From contig NC_133661.1 of the NCBI RefSeq assembly GCF_037893015.1, positions 186,374,703 through 186,438,702 on the forward strand: DNA of 64,000 nucleotides, in the 5' to 3' direction. Within the stretch, counting starts at the first letter, position 1, and each line of letters opens with the position of its first letter. This document shows positions 34,560 to 45,945 of the stretch, in pieces. Source of the DNA: Macrotis lagotis. Lineage: Eukaryota > Chordata > Mammalia > Peramelemorphia > Peramelidae. A program made the translations under genes and the position numbers. The notes under the pieces are model-generated. The model saw only the letters and a program-made list of their open reading frames with translations, was not told where the DNA came from and searched no databases.

Positions 34560-35385
34560 TGCATATGTGTGTATATATTCAGTGCTTTGCCAACCCTAAA
34601 TTGCTATGGTTAACAATTATAATTACTACTGCCACTCACATACCATGTATCTATACAGGTCCATAAGGATTTGGCAGTTCAAGGGTCAATATGAAACTTA
34701 TGAATTAGGTCTTTTAAAACAATTTTTATGGACATAAGGGACTGAAATTATGGTTTCTTCAATGATTTTGACTTTTTGCCCTGACTAAAAGAGGTCTTTA
34801 TGAGGAACATACAATACCTATACTTTAGTTACTCAATGGAAAAGAGTCAAAAGTCTATTCCTTCTACTTCTAACCATGAGAGCTGTCTGAACAGGAAGGA
34901 GACAAACCTCACAGATCTCAAGTACATATATATTTTAGTAAAATCCTAAAGCTTTCTCTGAACCAAATGATGATCATGAAATCCAAAGAGAGGCTATATC
35001 CTTAAACTGAAAAAAGATCATCCTGAAGCTTGAGAGTAATAGTAAAGGGAACTACCAGCACAGCCGTGCCAAGGTAGAGTAGTCTCAGATCATGAACTGG
35101 TATGGGTCAGAGAACCTGCAAGCCTGCTATGGACTACCCTGAGGAAGTCCCATAGTGGAGACCTTGGAAACTCTAGGAAGTGGCAGCAGAAAAAGACTAC
35201 CACAGTGTTACATCACTTAGACTGGAACACACCAAGCCCAAAGCCTTTTGTGGTATCAAACACCTTGTCTTCAACATCCTGAAACTCAAAGATGGAAGAG
35301 AGGACGGAGTAGACAGAAGAACAAAGTAGAAACTCTGGAGACCCTAGGGAAGACAAAAAATAAAAAAGCCCAGACACAAACACAG
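34560..35385. other. Intergenic DNA, nothing recognised
   Basis: No repeat or gene identified. A short peptide resembling the RNase CNQMMK block near 34,965 lacks any supporting neighbours (see rejected items). Confidence 0.35.
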
Positions 35386-35387
35386 AG

Positions 35388-35390
<3 letters not shown>

Positions 35391-35434
<44 letters not shown>
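35391..35434. repeat. (CA)n microsatellite
   Basis: About 40 bp of CA repeats. Confidence 0.96.
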
Positions 35435-35438
<4 letters not shown>

Positions 35439-35599
35439 CTATATGTAAGATATGGCATTTGAATTAGGCCCTAAGGTGAGGGATTTCAACAACTATTACA
35501 TCAGAAGTATATTACAGATATGAAGAACTGTATGAACTACTTTTTACTTTTACCTACTATCTCTTTCCTTGTTCTATCCCTTCCCAGGTTAGACCTATC

Positions 35600-36240
35600 T
35601 CTCCATGCCCCTTTGCCTTACCTTGTATTTTGCTATCTAAGAATCTTATTCTGTGGTTAAACATCCCTCATTCTTACTTTCTTTATCTCATATGCCTTCT
35701 ATCCTTTTGTGCTCATGTAAACCTGGTTTTCCTTTGAAGGTACCTTATCTCTTGTCACTCTCTCCAAATATGCCCCCATCTCTCATGCCCCCTGATTTAC
35801 AGAGCCCAGAGGAGGAGTTGGCACAGTCCTTGTTATTTCTTTCCTCCCACTTCCAGACCCTCTGCCTATGACTATTACTCCAACAACCTCTTTGCTAAAG
35901 TTTATACCAATCAAGTTTTCTCACATTGTCCATATCTTTAGTACTATCTTGGATTCCTAGAGCTTCTTCCTCTTCATTCCAATCCCTTCCTTCATCTGGT
36001 ATTTCATCCAGGTATTAATTATGCCGCCAGCACCATCAACTCCCAGGTCAAAAACTTTCTCAGCTCTCATAATTGACTCTATCAGCCATCACACATCACA
36101 CATCCCCAACATCCCTAAACTCCTCCAGTTTCAAAATCTTGAATTCTGAAATCTGCTTTCTGATAATTATTTCCTGTCCTCCCTTCCTACCTGCTCTGTT
36201 CAGGCAAAAACACTGTGTCTGTCTTCAGTGAGCTCATATT
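35600..36240 (+). mobile_element. Decayed LINE-2 5'/endonuclease region
   Basis: Pyrimidine-rich text with 'gtaaacctggttttcctttg' and 'aaggtaccttatctcttgtc' resembles the L2 endonuclease 'TWLSPEDT' segment and its continuation. It is heavily diverged and rests on recall of L2 text. Confidence 0.45.
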
Positions 36241-36359
36241 ATAATGGTGGAGCTATGTTTTACCACATGAGAGAAAGTCATGTAAATGACGATGATTATT
36301 ATTGAGTTTTTTGTTTTTTTTCATTAGTCATTTCTAGATAATACCTTCTTTTGTCATTT

Positions 36360-39042
36360 CTTTTTCTTATGATTTTAACATGTTATTTGTTTTCCAATTA
36401 TATACAATAGTAATATGTACCCATTATTTTTAGCAAGGCTCTGAATTCTACAATCTTCCCCTTTCCTCCCCTCCACCGAAGGCTGTCTGACAGTCTCTAC
36501 ATTGTTTTCATGCCATAAATTGATGTAAATTGAATGTTATAAGAGTAAACATAAGAATAAACATAAACCTCCTCCCACCCCCAGAAGATGGGAAACCTCA
36601 AGAATAGAGAGAGAGAAAAAATGTACTTTAGTCTGTGTTCAGATTTCAATGGCTCTGTCTCTGGGGTGAGTTGCTTTCCCTATCATAAGTCCACCAGAGA
36701 AGTTGCTTCAATATTTTTCCCTCAGTTGCTATTACTAGTACCTCCACTCTATTTCTCCCCATTCTCATTTATTCTATTCTCTCTCTCTTTTCATCCTGGC
36801 CCTGTCCAAAAGTGTGTTGCATCTGAGTACCCTCTCCTTTGATCTTCCCTCTCTTCTATCACCTATTACCCCCTTCCCTCCCTCCCCCCCCATCCCCCCT
36901 CATCTCATCCCTTTCCTCCCATCCTTCTCCAGGGCAAGACAGATTTCCTCACCCTATTAAGTGTGCATGTCATTTCCTCCCTGAGCCATTTCCAATGAGA
37001 ATGAAGGCTCACTCATTCCCCCTTGCCTTCCCTTCTCCCCTCCATTGAAAAAGGGTTTTTTTTTTGACTCTTATGTGAAATCTCTCAGCTTCTTCTTCAT
37101 CTCCTTTTCCTTCCTCCCAGTACTTTCCCCCATCACCAATTGACTCCATTTTGACTATATAATATCATTATATTCCACTCCTTCCTATGTCCTGTCTATA
37201 TATGCTCCTTCTAACAGCTCTTATAAATGAGAAAGTTCATATGAGTTATCTATATCTTCTTCCCATTCTGGAATACAAACAGTTCAACATCATCAAGTTC
37301 CTCATAGTTAGTCCCTTTCTTCCACTCCCTCTATGGTTCACCAGCATCCTGTACTTGGAGATCAAACTTTCTTTTCAGCTCTGGTCGTCTTGATAGGAAA
37401 GTTTAAAAGTCCCCTGTTTCATTGAAAATCCATGTTTTCCCCTGAAAGAGGATGTTCAGTTTTGCTGGGTAGTTGATTTTCAGTTGTAAATCAAAATCTT
37501 TTGCCTTCCAGAATATCATATTCCAATCCCTATGAGCCCTTAATGTAGATGCTGTCAGATCCTGTGTAATCCTGACTATGGAGCCTCTGTAGTTGAATTG
37601 TCTGCTTCTGGCAGCTTTTAGAATTTTCTTTTTGATTTGGGAGTTTTGGAATTTGGCTATAATATTCCTGGAAGTTTTTCTTTTGGAATCCCTTTCAGGG
37701 GGTGACTGGTGAATTCTCTCAATTTTTATTTTACCCTCCACTTCTAGGATCTCAGGCCAATTTTGCTGTATTATTTCTTGAAAAATGAAGTCTAGGCTCT
37801 TCTCCTGGTTGTGGCTTTCAGATAGTCCAATAATTTTTAAATTATTTCTTCTGGATCTGTTTTCGAGGTCAGTTGTTTTTCCAATGAGATATTTCACATT
37901 TTCTTCTAATTTTTGGCTTTGTTTTTGGAAGAGTTTTATTTCTTCCTGACTAAAGTCATCAGCTTCCTTTAGTTCCATTTTGGATTTGAAGGAGTTACTT
38001 TCTTCAGAGAGCTTTTTTATCTCCTTTTCTAGTTGGCCAAATTCTACTTTTTAAGGCATTCTTCTCCTCATTTGCCTTTTGTTTTGCTTTTTCCATTAAG
38101 CCTAAACTGGTTTTTAACATATTATTTTCTTCAGTATTTTTTTGTATTACTTTAACCAAGCTTTTGATTTGGTTTTCATGATTTTTCTGCTTTGCTCTCA
38201 TTTCTCCTCCCAATTTTTCCTCCACCTCCCTTAATTGCTTTTCAAAGTCTTTTTTGAACTCTTCCATAGTCTGAGCCTATTTTCTATCTCTCCTAGAGGT
38301 TTTGGATGTGGAAGCTTCAATTTTGTCATCATCTGAGTATGTGTTTTGATCTTCCATAGGACTGAAGTAATTCTCTAAGGTCAGATCCTTCTTTTTCTAT
38401 TGTTTACTCATTTCCTCAATCCAAGACTAATTTACAGCACTTCCAAGGCTTTGGGGTTGTTTTTTGGGGGGACACCCCACTGGGACCTTTATTCCTCCAG
38501 GGTCTTATGCTCTCTTGCCTGTGCTTTGATATGTAGATGGACCACAGCACTGCCCTCTGCCCTGGGGCTATAAGGCGGGATCCAGCTATCTTAGTATGGA
38601 AACCCAAACTGCATGCTTGGTCTAAGTGTAGGTAAACAGCAGAGAAATCTCTGCAGATTTCTCTTACCATCTCTGGAGGTGCAGGCTGCTTTCTCTGGAT
38701 TCTCACTGAAGGTTCTGTGGTCAGTGCTCCTCACTCCAGGCTCACCCACGTGCAGCAGAGTTCCCTCACCGCCCCTTCAAACTGTTGTGTGTGATCTCTG
38801 GTCTGGGCTGGGCTGGGCTTCACTGGGCTGGGCTGCGCCGCAGTTTTTTTTCCCAACCTCCGGTCCTGGTCCTGGTGAAGCACACCTAAGTTCTCTTGGA
38901 CTGGGAAAATGTATCACTCAGTTTTCTGTGAGTTCTGCCTCTCTAAATTTTGGCTAGAGCTATCCTTTGTTTTTTGTGGGTTTGGGGGTTCTGAGTTGTC
39001 AGGGAATGCTGCCTTCGTGCCACCATCTGGGCTCTATCCCCC
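36360..39042 (-). mobile_element. HAL1-like element fused to an L1 3' UTR
   Basis: An L1 3' UTR module (36,375-36,532, colinear with 1.56-1.73 and 47.18-47.32 kb) is followed by a HAL1 polypurine 3' UTR (36.55-37.1 kb), ORF1 (37,403-38,267) and a GC-rich 5' UTR with minus-strand start near 39,042 (GAGCCCAGATGGTGGCAC). TTGTCATTT at 36,351-36,359 and 39,043-39,051 is a likely target-site duplication around the whole unit. No ORF2. Confidence 0.75.
37403..38267 (-). pseudogene. HAL1-like ORF1 (L1 ORF1p-type RNA-binding protein), frameshifted
   Basis: L1 ORF1 proteins are trimeric RNA-binding chaperones. Here the start MEEFKKDFEKQ (38,267) opens a coiled-coil region (QIKSLVKVIQKNTEENN, MLKTSLG) in an 87-codon frame. 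A frameshift near 38,020-38,050 moves to the 191-codon frame ending at 37,403. That frame carries the core block LENRSRRNNLKIIGL, the RIHQSPPERDSKRKTSRNII segment and the C-terminal ILFQGKTWIFNETGDF. It is the least decayed of the HAL1 ORF1 copies here: one frameshift is visible. Confidence 0.82.
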
Positions 39043-39248
39043 TTGTCATTTTTTGAATTTAAACTTCCCTTGTAATCAAAAGTAACCATATCTGACAATT
39101 TATGTAGTATCCTGTTCTTGTAGGCCTTTATGCCTAACAGGAATATATTTCAATTTCTCTTCTCTTGGCTCATTACTAGTTTTTCAATTATTTAGAATTT
39201 GATGTTTTTGAATAAATTATAAATTAATTTTCCTTATTCATAGATTTT

Positions 39249-39401
39249 TTTAGTTTTTTAGTTTTTGCAAGGCAATGGAGTTAAGTGGCTTGCCCAAGGC
39301 CACACAGCTAAGTAATTTTTAGATGTCTGAGGCCAGATTTGAACTCAGGTACTCCTGATTCCAGGGCCAGTGCTCTATCCACTGTACCACCTAGCTGTCC
39401 C
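39249..39401 (-). mobile_element. WSINE1-like tRNA SINE
   Basis: An inverted copy with a perfect 14-bp target-site duplication TATTCATAGATTTT at 39,235-39,248 and 39,402-39,415. Confidence 0.93.
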
Positions 39402-39639
39402 TATTCATAGATTTTGATCTTATCCTTCCTTTGTTCAAAAACTTTTGACCCCCTCAAAAATTTTTTGCTTACCTACTAAATATAGTTTAAACAGGTAATA
39501 TGTTGTAGAGTTTGGATTTTAAGGTCCATTAAGCACTAAGTGAAACTAAAGTGTTTGCCCTCCACATAGACATGTTATCTACTCTCCTATCACTATAATT
39601 TCCCCCCTCCCATTTTTTTCTGCTTCAAATGTCTCTCCT

Positions 39640-39725
39640 TTTCTTATACAACCTTTGAAAACTATCACAAATGTCATGTCTTCCCAAAAATCTTCCCTCA
39701 ATCTTCCCTAGTCAGAAATGATCAT
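39640..39725 (+). mobile_element. LINE-2 fragment
   Basis: 'cacaaatgtcatgtcttccc', 'aaaaatcttccctcaatctt' resembles the L2 'cctccaggaagccttccctga' module. It is continued after the SINE at 40.07 kb. Confidence 0.5.
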
Positions 39726-39787
39726 CCCCTCTGGAGATCTAGGGTAACATTAGGAAGGGGAACACTTCTTTAATGAATTTGACTAGG

Positions 39788-39946
39788 GGGCAGCTAGATG
39801 GCAGCTAGGTGGCACAATGGATAGAACACTGGTCCTGGAGGCAGGAGTGCCTGAGTTCAAGTCCAACCTCAGATACAATAATTACCTAGCTGTGTGGCCT
39901 TAGGCAACCCACTTAACCCCATTTTCCTTGCAAAAAAAAAGAATTC
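39788..39946 (+). mobile_element. WSINE1-like tRNA SINE with a duplicated 5' end
   Basis: The head is repeated: 'gcagctagatggcagctagg'. The rest is complete to 'ttccttgcaaaaaaaaa'. The 12-bp target-site duplication AATTTGACTAGG is at 39,776-39,787 and 39,947-39,958. Confidence 0.92.
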
Positions 39947-40074
39947 AATTTGACTAGGAGTAATAACTTTAACGAATCTAATGAATAATGTTGAATTAAT
40001 GAAAATGAATAATTTAATGACCAAAATTCCATTTAGTATAAACCTGATTTTTCTTTGAAGGTACCTTATCAAGT

Positions 40075-40205
40075 CATTTATATGTATCTCATTATTAAAT
40101 TATAGGTTCCACAAAGGCAGGAATTCTATCTTCTTTATTTGTATGTTTTATAGCACATCTTAGAGCATCCTGTACACCAAAGGCTCTTAATAAATGTCTT
40201 TAACA
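40075..40205 (+). mobile_element. LINE-2 3' end
   Basis: 'ggttccacaaaggcaggaat', 'catcctgtacaccaaaggct' and 'cttaataaatgtcttta' match the L2 terminus. Confidence 0.65.
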
Positions 40206-40209
40206 GATT

Positions 40210-40870
40210 TTTACCAAATAAAATTAGGGTCTGTGTCACCTGCTAGACTTTATGTTTCATCTGTGGCTTCCATATAACCCCCTCTCCCCGCCATATTTCC
40301 ATTTAATTTCTTATGTCAACCTACAATATATTGAAATGCAATGGAGAAAGTTACTGCTGTTTTATTGTTATACTCGCTTCCCTAAAACCTTCTTTCCTTC
40401 TTCCCACACCAAGGCATATTTGCACTCTGAAGGGGATTTTCTGCCAAATCCTGACCAAAAAAGTGAAGTTTTGTCCTTGCATATCACAATTTTTCAGCTA
40501 CAGATGAGGCAGTCTAGAGAAAACTAGCCTATGATGGCAAGTGGAAAAGGAGTAACCCATTGCCTATGACAACATCTGGGCCAGGAGCCCAAACTTTAGA
40601 TTACCTCTTTGAATGCTACCAATAAATTTGCAGGCAACACAAATGAAATGGTTGACTTTTTACCTCAGGTATAATTATCCCTGAAACCATGACAATAGAC
40701 TTTCGCTTGGAAATTTCTGAAATCCTGGGTTATGCTGATCCTGACATTAGTTGATGCTGAATGCTTTATTATGGAACTTTTACCCATGTTTGAGAAAATA
40801 ACAGCTGATATTTGTATTAGAATTTAATGTTTACAAAAACCTTTATATGGAGGATAATGGGATTGTGGAT
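40210..40870. other. Intergenic DNA, nothing recognised
   Basis: A 91-codon open frame (40,252-40,527, plus) has no motif and no signal peptide. I do not call it a gene. Confidence 0.3.
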
Positions 40871-40871
40871 C

Positions 40872-41090
40872 ATAATAGGACCAATAGTTGCCATTGTTCC
40901 CTTTCTTTCTTCTCTTTCCTCCCCCCCTCCCCAACATGTGCTAGGAAAAGGTGACAAAGCCAGGATCTAATTGGTGTTCAGAGTGGGGAAAGACTCAAGC
41001 TTTGCTTTCCTTGAAGAAGCTGCCCTGGTGGCCTTTGGCTGGGCTGATTTCACTTACTGGTTATCTAGGAACCTAAAATGTTCCACTCAT
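40872..41090. repeat. Duplicated non-coding block, copy B (promoter-like)
   Basis: Counterpart of 32,849-33,060, same orientation, 8.0 kb away. Conserved parts include ATAATAGGACCAAT, TGTGCTAGGAAAAGGTGACA, CTAATTGG, 'gggctgatttcacttactgg' and CTAAAATG. Confidence 0.75.
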
Positions 41091-41269
41091 ACATAGTAGG
41101 GAAGGCCTTACTGATTTGATAGAGTCAAAAGATCACATAGATCCCCTCACCCAGCCCTGATGGCAAGACACATTTCCAAATGAAGACAGGGGAGATGAAT
41201 CTATAGAAATTTAAGTTCCACTGTCTCTTTAATGCATATTCATATTATGATATGTCTAAGTAAACTTCA

Positions 41270-41350
41270 TTTTGTAAACCATTCAATGACTTAAAAGTTT
41301 CTCAGTTCATCTCAATATCAAATCTAAACTAACTGGATCCTGGTGTTAGG
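41270..41350 (+). mobile_element. LINE-2 fragment
   Basis: 'aaaccattcaatgacttaaa' then 'caatatcaaatctaaactaa' resembles the L2 3' coding text. Confidence 0.4.
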
Positions 41351-43350
41351 CCTACTTCTAATATTTGGCATGTAATAAGATGACCTTGTGGCTCACTTTG
41401 TGGTTGAGTTGGAGGAAAAGTGATTCAAATATGGAGGTTGGAGTGATTGAAGGATGACTGGATAAGATACAATACCACGAGCCCTTCTGATAGAACATGA
41501 GTAATCTTTTGGAGTGATAACTTAGTGGCTGCCCAAGAAAGCTACCAAACTCTGGTCCATTATAGGTCCTATCCTATAGAAGATATATTGTCAACATAAC
41601 AACACACTGAAAGGAAATTAGCCCAGTACATTCAGCAGAGATAGAACTTTTGTATTTTAAGAACTGCATTAATGAGGGCTAGGGATAGAGCAACTAATAA
41701 AACTTGTGAGAGCAACAACAGTCTTTTCTTGTTGGGGTAGAATCTACCACACAATCCCTAACCTGGAGCTTCTGATGCATCCTACTGAGAGTGGAACCAT
41801 GATACATGAGAATAAAAGTGAAGACTAGGATGATTTAGGAACTCCTAAAGAGAACAAAAAAAATTACCTAAACTTATCTTATTACTGCCCCCAGGAATTA
41901 CCACCAAGGAATTGAACAGATTGCATGAGAATTTCAAATTGATAAGAAACTTCATTTGTTATTTGAAGCAATGGCTCCTGAGAACATGATTTAAGGACTG
42001 AAGTTTTTTTTTTGACTCTCTGATGAGGTTCATCTCTCCATCTACTGGTCCACCCAACTGCCCAGAGGGACTTTAGGGTCTTCTCAAGTATTGAATAAGG
42101 GGTGAAGAAGGAGTAGAATAGGTCTGTAGCTTCATGCCTTCATGATTGATGATTTTCTAGTAACTCACAATTTCTGAGAATCCTTATGCCAAATTACATT
42201 TACTAATAAATGGAATCAAAATTGTTACATCTCCTCAGTAATCTACTGTTCACACTCTCCTGGGACACAACTTGCACTGCCAAGGTGATAGCATTAACCA
42301 TCAGCTCCTGGCTTTCAACCAGGAGCTATGTCCAGTCCAGGGGGATGATGACTCTTGCTTATTCAGGATATACTGCCTCTGCATCCTTACCTTGGGAACT
42401 GTTTTGACCTCAGTATGTCTATCTATCTAGTGGCCTACTGTTAAAGTTCATGATAACAGGCCTGCTGTTAAGGTTCATGGTAAAGTAGAAACTTCTCCTT
42501 TCCAGAGATAGAGACTAAGGTCATTTCCCACCTGGGAAAAAACCATTCATTCATCTTTGCTACTGGTCATGGGTTCATTCTCACAGTGAAACGGAGAAGG
42601 ATCATCAGTTTACTGATGGCAATCTTAGCATTAAAGGCTACTTCATGGGGAACAAAGAAGTAAATGATTGCTGAGTTCTTGGCTAATTGCCAGTCAACTT
42701 CCCCCTTCCAGAGAGACAAATCCAATGTTCCCTGTAGTATTTCCTATAAGCAGAACTCCTCAGGAATTACATGGAGAGTTTTATATGTGTTTAGAGATTT
42801 CTGAAGGTGATCCGGTATTATCCAGTCTTTACTTTTCCTTCTATCTGCTGAGGAGACTCATGGTTGTCTCCTTGAGATGTTTATGAAAGAACTACAAGAG
42901 GGGTTGACTGTTTCCAAGTTGAATCTAGGATCCATTAGACCTTATCATCTGAGACTTTTTCATAGTAGATTCTTAAATGAGGTTCATTGCAGGTCACAGT
43001 TCTAGACATGCTTAACCCATTCTTCTTATTTCCATTCCAAAACTCAAGAGCCATATATCCAATTCCCCAACTTTGCTGGAAAAGTTCAGAAAAGAACATC
43101 ACTTAAGACAAATAATCACAGCCTAGTATTGATAATAGCAGTGTGATTAGTAACCCCTGTGGGAGAGAATATTCAGGTGAATTTTCTAGCTTGCATTATG
43201 AAAGGCACAGGACAGACCAAGGTTAAATTTGTTTTGTCTTTCTTTGTTTCTCTCTCTACCTGGGTTGTCTGTGTTGAACCCTATCAATTAAAGTTTTGGG
43301 AGAAGAGCTAGTGGATTATAGGGAAGAAAAATTAGTTTTTAAGAAAAGAG
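41351..43350. other. Repeat-poor island with no recognised gene
   Basis: About 2 kb with no SINE or LINE I can recognise, of near-average base composition, ending in ATTAAA (near 43,288) followed by 'gttttggg'. Plus-strand open frames of 65 and 72 codons (42,210 and 42,668) have no family features. It could be an untranslated exon, a decayed gene or an unfamiliar repeat. Nothing decides between them. Confidence 0.4.
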
Positions 43351-43354
43351 AGAA

Positions 43355-43500
43355 GGGGTGGCTAGGTGGCACAGTGGATAAAGCACCAGCCCTGAAGTCA
43401 GTAATACCTGGGGTTCAAATCCTGTCTCAGACACTTAATAATTACATAGCTGTGTGGCCTTGGGCAAACCACTTCACCCCGTTTGCCTTGCAAAAACCTA
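43355..43500 (+). mobile_element. WSINE1-like tRNA SINE
   Basis: It runs from 'ggggtggctaggtggcacag' to 'gtttgccttgcaaaaaccta'. The flanks AAAAGAGAGA at about 43,344 and 43,500 are a probable target-site duplication. Confidence 0.9.
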
Positions 43501-44059
43501 AAAGAGAGAGAGAGAGAAGGAAGAGCTCCAGAAATAAAGCATATCCAGGACCATGATCTTACTATTCTTCAAATGATTTTTTTTGGGGGGGGGGGGAATT
43601 CAATGGTTTTGAGCAGACTTAGAGAAATTCATTAAGTTGGAAATGGAGATTAAAAACAAAAGCCTCAGTCTGTCACACAAGTTCTATTGCACTTTTATAA
43701 AAAAATTAAATATTAAAAAACTCACATCACACATTCAGCTAGCAAAAGTGATACTGACTCATCATTCCTTCTTATCAAAAGTCTTTTTTCCCTAGCATAG
43801 ATATGTCTGTGACCCTCCTTCTGACCAAGCCAGGATGTTCTACCAAATGACTCTTCTCTCCTTTAATATAGGTACATTGCCACAGTCATCAACCAAACTC
43901 TCAAACACCCAAAAGACTGGAAAACTTTATGTGTTTCAATTTCTTTGAAAACTTACTCAGTGACAACTCCAGGAGGTAATGCTTAAAAGCAGATATAGAT
44001 AGATATGAACTTATCAAACTTTAATATTCTCAAAATGAAAATCAAAATAAGGATAGGTG

Positions 44060-44215
44060 GGGTGGCTAAGTGGCGCAGTGGATAAAGCACCGGCCCTGGA
44101 GTCAGGAGTACCTGGGTTCAAATCCAGTCTCAAACACTTAATAATTACCTAGCTGTGTAACCTTGGGCAAGCCACTTAACCCCATTTTCCTTGCCAAAAA
44201 AACCCTAAAAAAAAT
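44060..44215 (+). mobile_element. WSINE1-like tRNA SINE
   Basis: 'ggctaagtggcgcagtggat' to 'cccattttccttgccaaaaa'. An 8-bp GATAGGTG at 44,052-44,059 and 44,216-44,223 flanks it. Confidence 0.9.
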
Positions 44216-44420
44216 GATAGGTGAGGAGAAAATAGCAGAGAAAATTTGGGAGCTTTAAAGCAAAATTTGAGCTCCTTCCCAAAAATTCTCATCCAGTAGC
44301 AATTTAACTTTCTCCAAACTGAAATTGAATCACTCCCTACCCCTCTTCCAGGCAGCTCAGTAAGCAATATCTAGTGGCAGCTGCTTTTCCCAGAAGGCAA
44401 GGGAAAGCTAAGGGAAAATC

Positions 44421-44421
<1 letters not shown>

Positions 44422-44474
<53 letters not shown>
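44422..44474. repeat. (GAT)n microsatellite at a SINE tail
   Basis: About 17 perfect GAT units directly abut the 3' end of the inverted MAR1-like SINE. Confidence 0.96.
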
Positions 44475-44675
44475 GATTTGTCCTTCATTCTTAAAGAAAA
44501 ACATGACATCAAGGAGTTGATGTCATGACATACACATGAATTGTATTTAAGTGAGGGGGTGCTGTGCTGAGTAATTGGATTTGAGTGAGGAGATGCTGTG
44601 ATGAATCAACAGCCTCACTTTCTCCTGCAGAACCACCTGGGTTCAGTGGCTAGACATATATCGGCAAGGAAAAGA
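44475..44675 (-). mobile_element. MAR1-like SINE, inverted, with an internal duplication
   Basis: 'tttgtccttcattcttaaag', 'acatgacatcaaggagttga', 'gtgagggggtgctgtgctga' and 'cctcactttctcctgcagaa'. The 'gtgagg..gtgctgtg' module is present twice (near 44,551 and 44,584). Confidence 0.8.
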
Positions 44676-44679
44676 ATAG

Positions 44680-45230
44680 AACTTGTGGGGAACATGTTCA
44701 AGGACTTGGGTACTTATTCAATCTACAAATGAGGAAATTGAGGGCAAACTGAATAATGATCTTCAAAGTAACAATAGTTTCTACTACCACAGAAGATAAT
44801 AACTAGCTATTGTCATTTTATAATATGAACAATATCTTTGATCCCTGGCACAATTATTAAAAAAGAGTTGTGTTAGGTCTTCTTTATAGAAAGATCGAAG
44901 GACTAATTTGTCTCTTGGAATTTCTGCTGTAGGTATTTTGCTTGGAAATATGCTGTCTACTAATCCAAGGTTATCCTGGGCCTACACAAAAAAAAGTTAA
45001 GGGTTCTTGCTATCCTTCAATTCCTTATTCTAGCCTCACAGTCAGAAAGGTCATGGGGTGATCAGGATGGGAAAGGGTCAAGTACTCAAGGTACATTATG
45101 GGTAGTAGGGAAGGGGCAGGACCCCAAAAACAAGGCTGAGGATTTCTGTGAAGCTGAGTAGTGTAGGAAGCAGACAAGGTACCTGAGGAAGCTGGAATCT
45201 CTCAGGTAGATGAGAGTTGATTAAAACACT
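44680..45230. other. Intergenic DNA, nothing recognised
   Basis: No ORF above 60 codons and no named repeat. Confidence 0.35.
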
Positions 45231-45233
45231 GGT

Positions 45234-45407
45234 TTAGCGGGGTGGCTAGGTGGCATAGTGGATAAAGCACCGACCCTGGAGTCAGGAGTACCTGGGTTCA
45301 AATCCGGTCTCAGACATTTAGTAATTACCTAGCTGTGTGGCCTTGGGCAAGCCACTTAACCCCATTTGCCTTGCAAAAAAACTAAAAAAAATAAAATAAG
45401 ATAAAAA
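45234..45407 (+). mobile_element. WSINE1-like tRNA SINE
   Basis: Complete copy. The target-site duplication AAAACACTGGT is at 45,223-45,233 and 45,408-45,418. Confidence 0.92.
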
Positions 45408-45769
45408 AAAACACTGGTGTTAGGATCCTCTACTTAAAATTGTAGTACCTTCATTTTAATCACAGAACAGGAAGATGAATTATCCTTTACCTGGAAGATG
45501 GGAAGAGAGAAGACTGTATCCTGGGTCAATGGATGCCTTCTGTACTTTTGGAGTATAGGGGATTACCATATGCCTTTATTAACCTTCCTTAATAGAGACT
45601 AAGGGAAAAAATCACTAATAGACCCTCCCTAAAGGATCTAACCTTGTCCAGCCAATTGATAAATAATCCTTAAGCAGAAACACTCATTCTAATATGTCCT
45701 TCCCTTCCCATATATGTCCTTCATCCTAATCTTAGCATCTTATTGCCTATCTAAAAATCCTTAGGAGAG

Positions 45770-45945
45770 GGAATATAACATAATGGCAGAGTTCCGAATC
45801 TAAAACTAAGTTCTGGGTTCAAGTCCAGACTGATACTACCTGAATAAACTTAGGCAAATCATTTAAATCAACTCTTCTCCATTTCCTTGTCTGTGAAAAT
45901 GAGGGAATTGGTCCCTTCTAACTCACAATCTATGAAATGAGTTCA
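45770..45945 (+). mobile_element. MIR-like SINE
   Basis: 'aatataacataatggcagag', 'tgggttcaagtccagactga', 'aacttaggcaaatcatttaa' and 'ggtcccttctaactcacaat'. Confidence 0.7.

Noticed and set aside
34960..35000. A peptide NQMMIMKSK resembling the RNase CNQMMK block
   Set aside because: No following Cys-Lys block at the right distance, no signal peptide upstream and no CKNG block; chance similarity.
42210..42886. Open frames of 65 and 72 codons suggesting a retroviral or other gene remnant
   Set aside because: No polymerase, protease or envelope motif could be found in any frame; kept only as an unexplained island.
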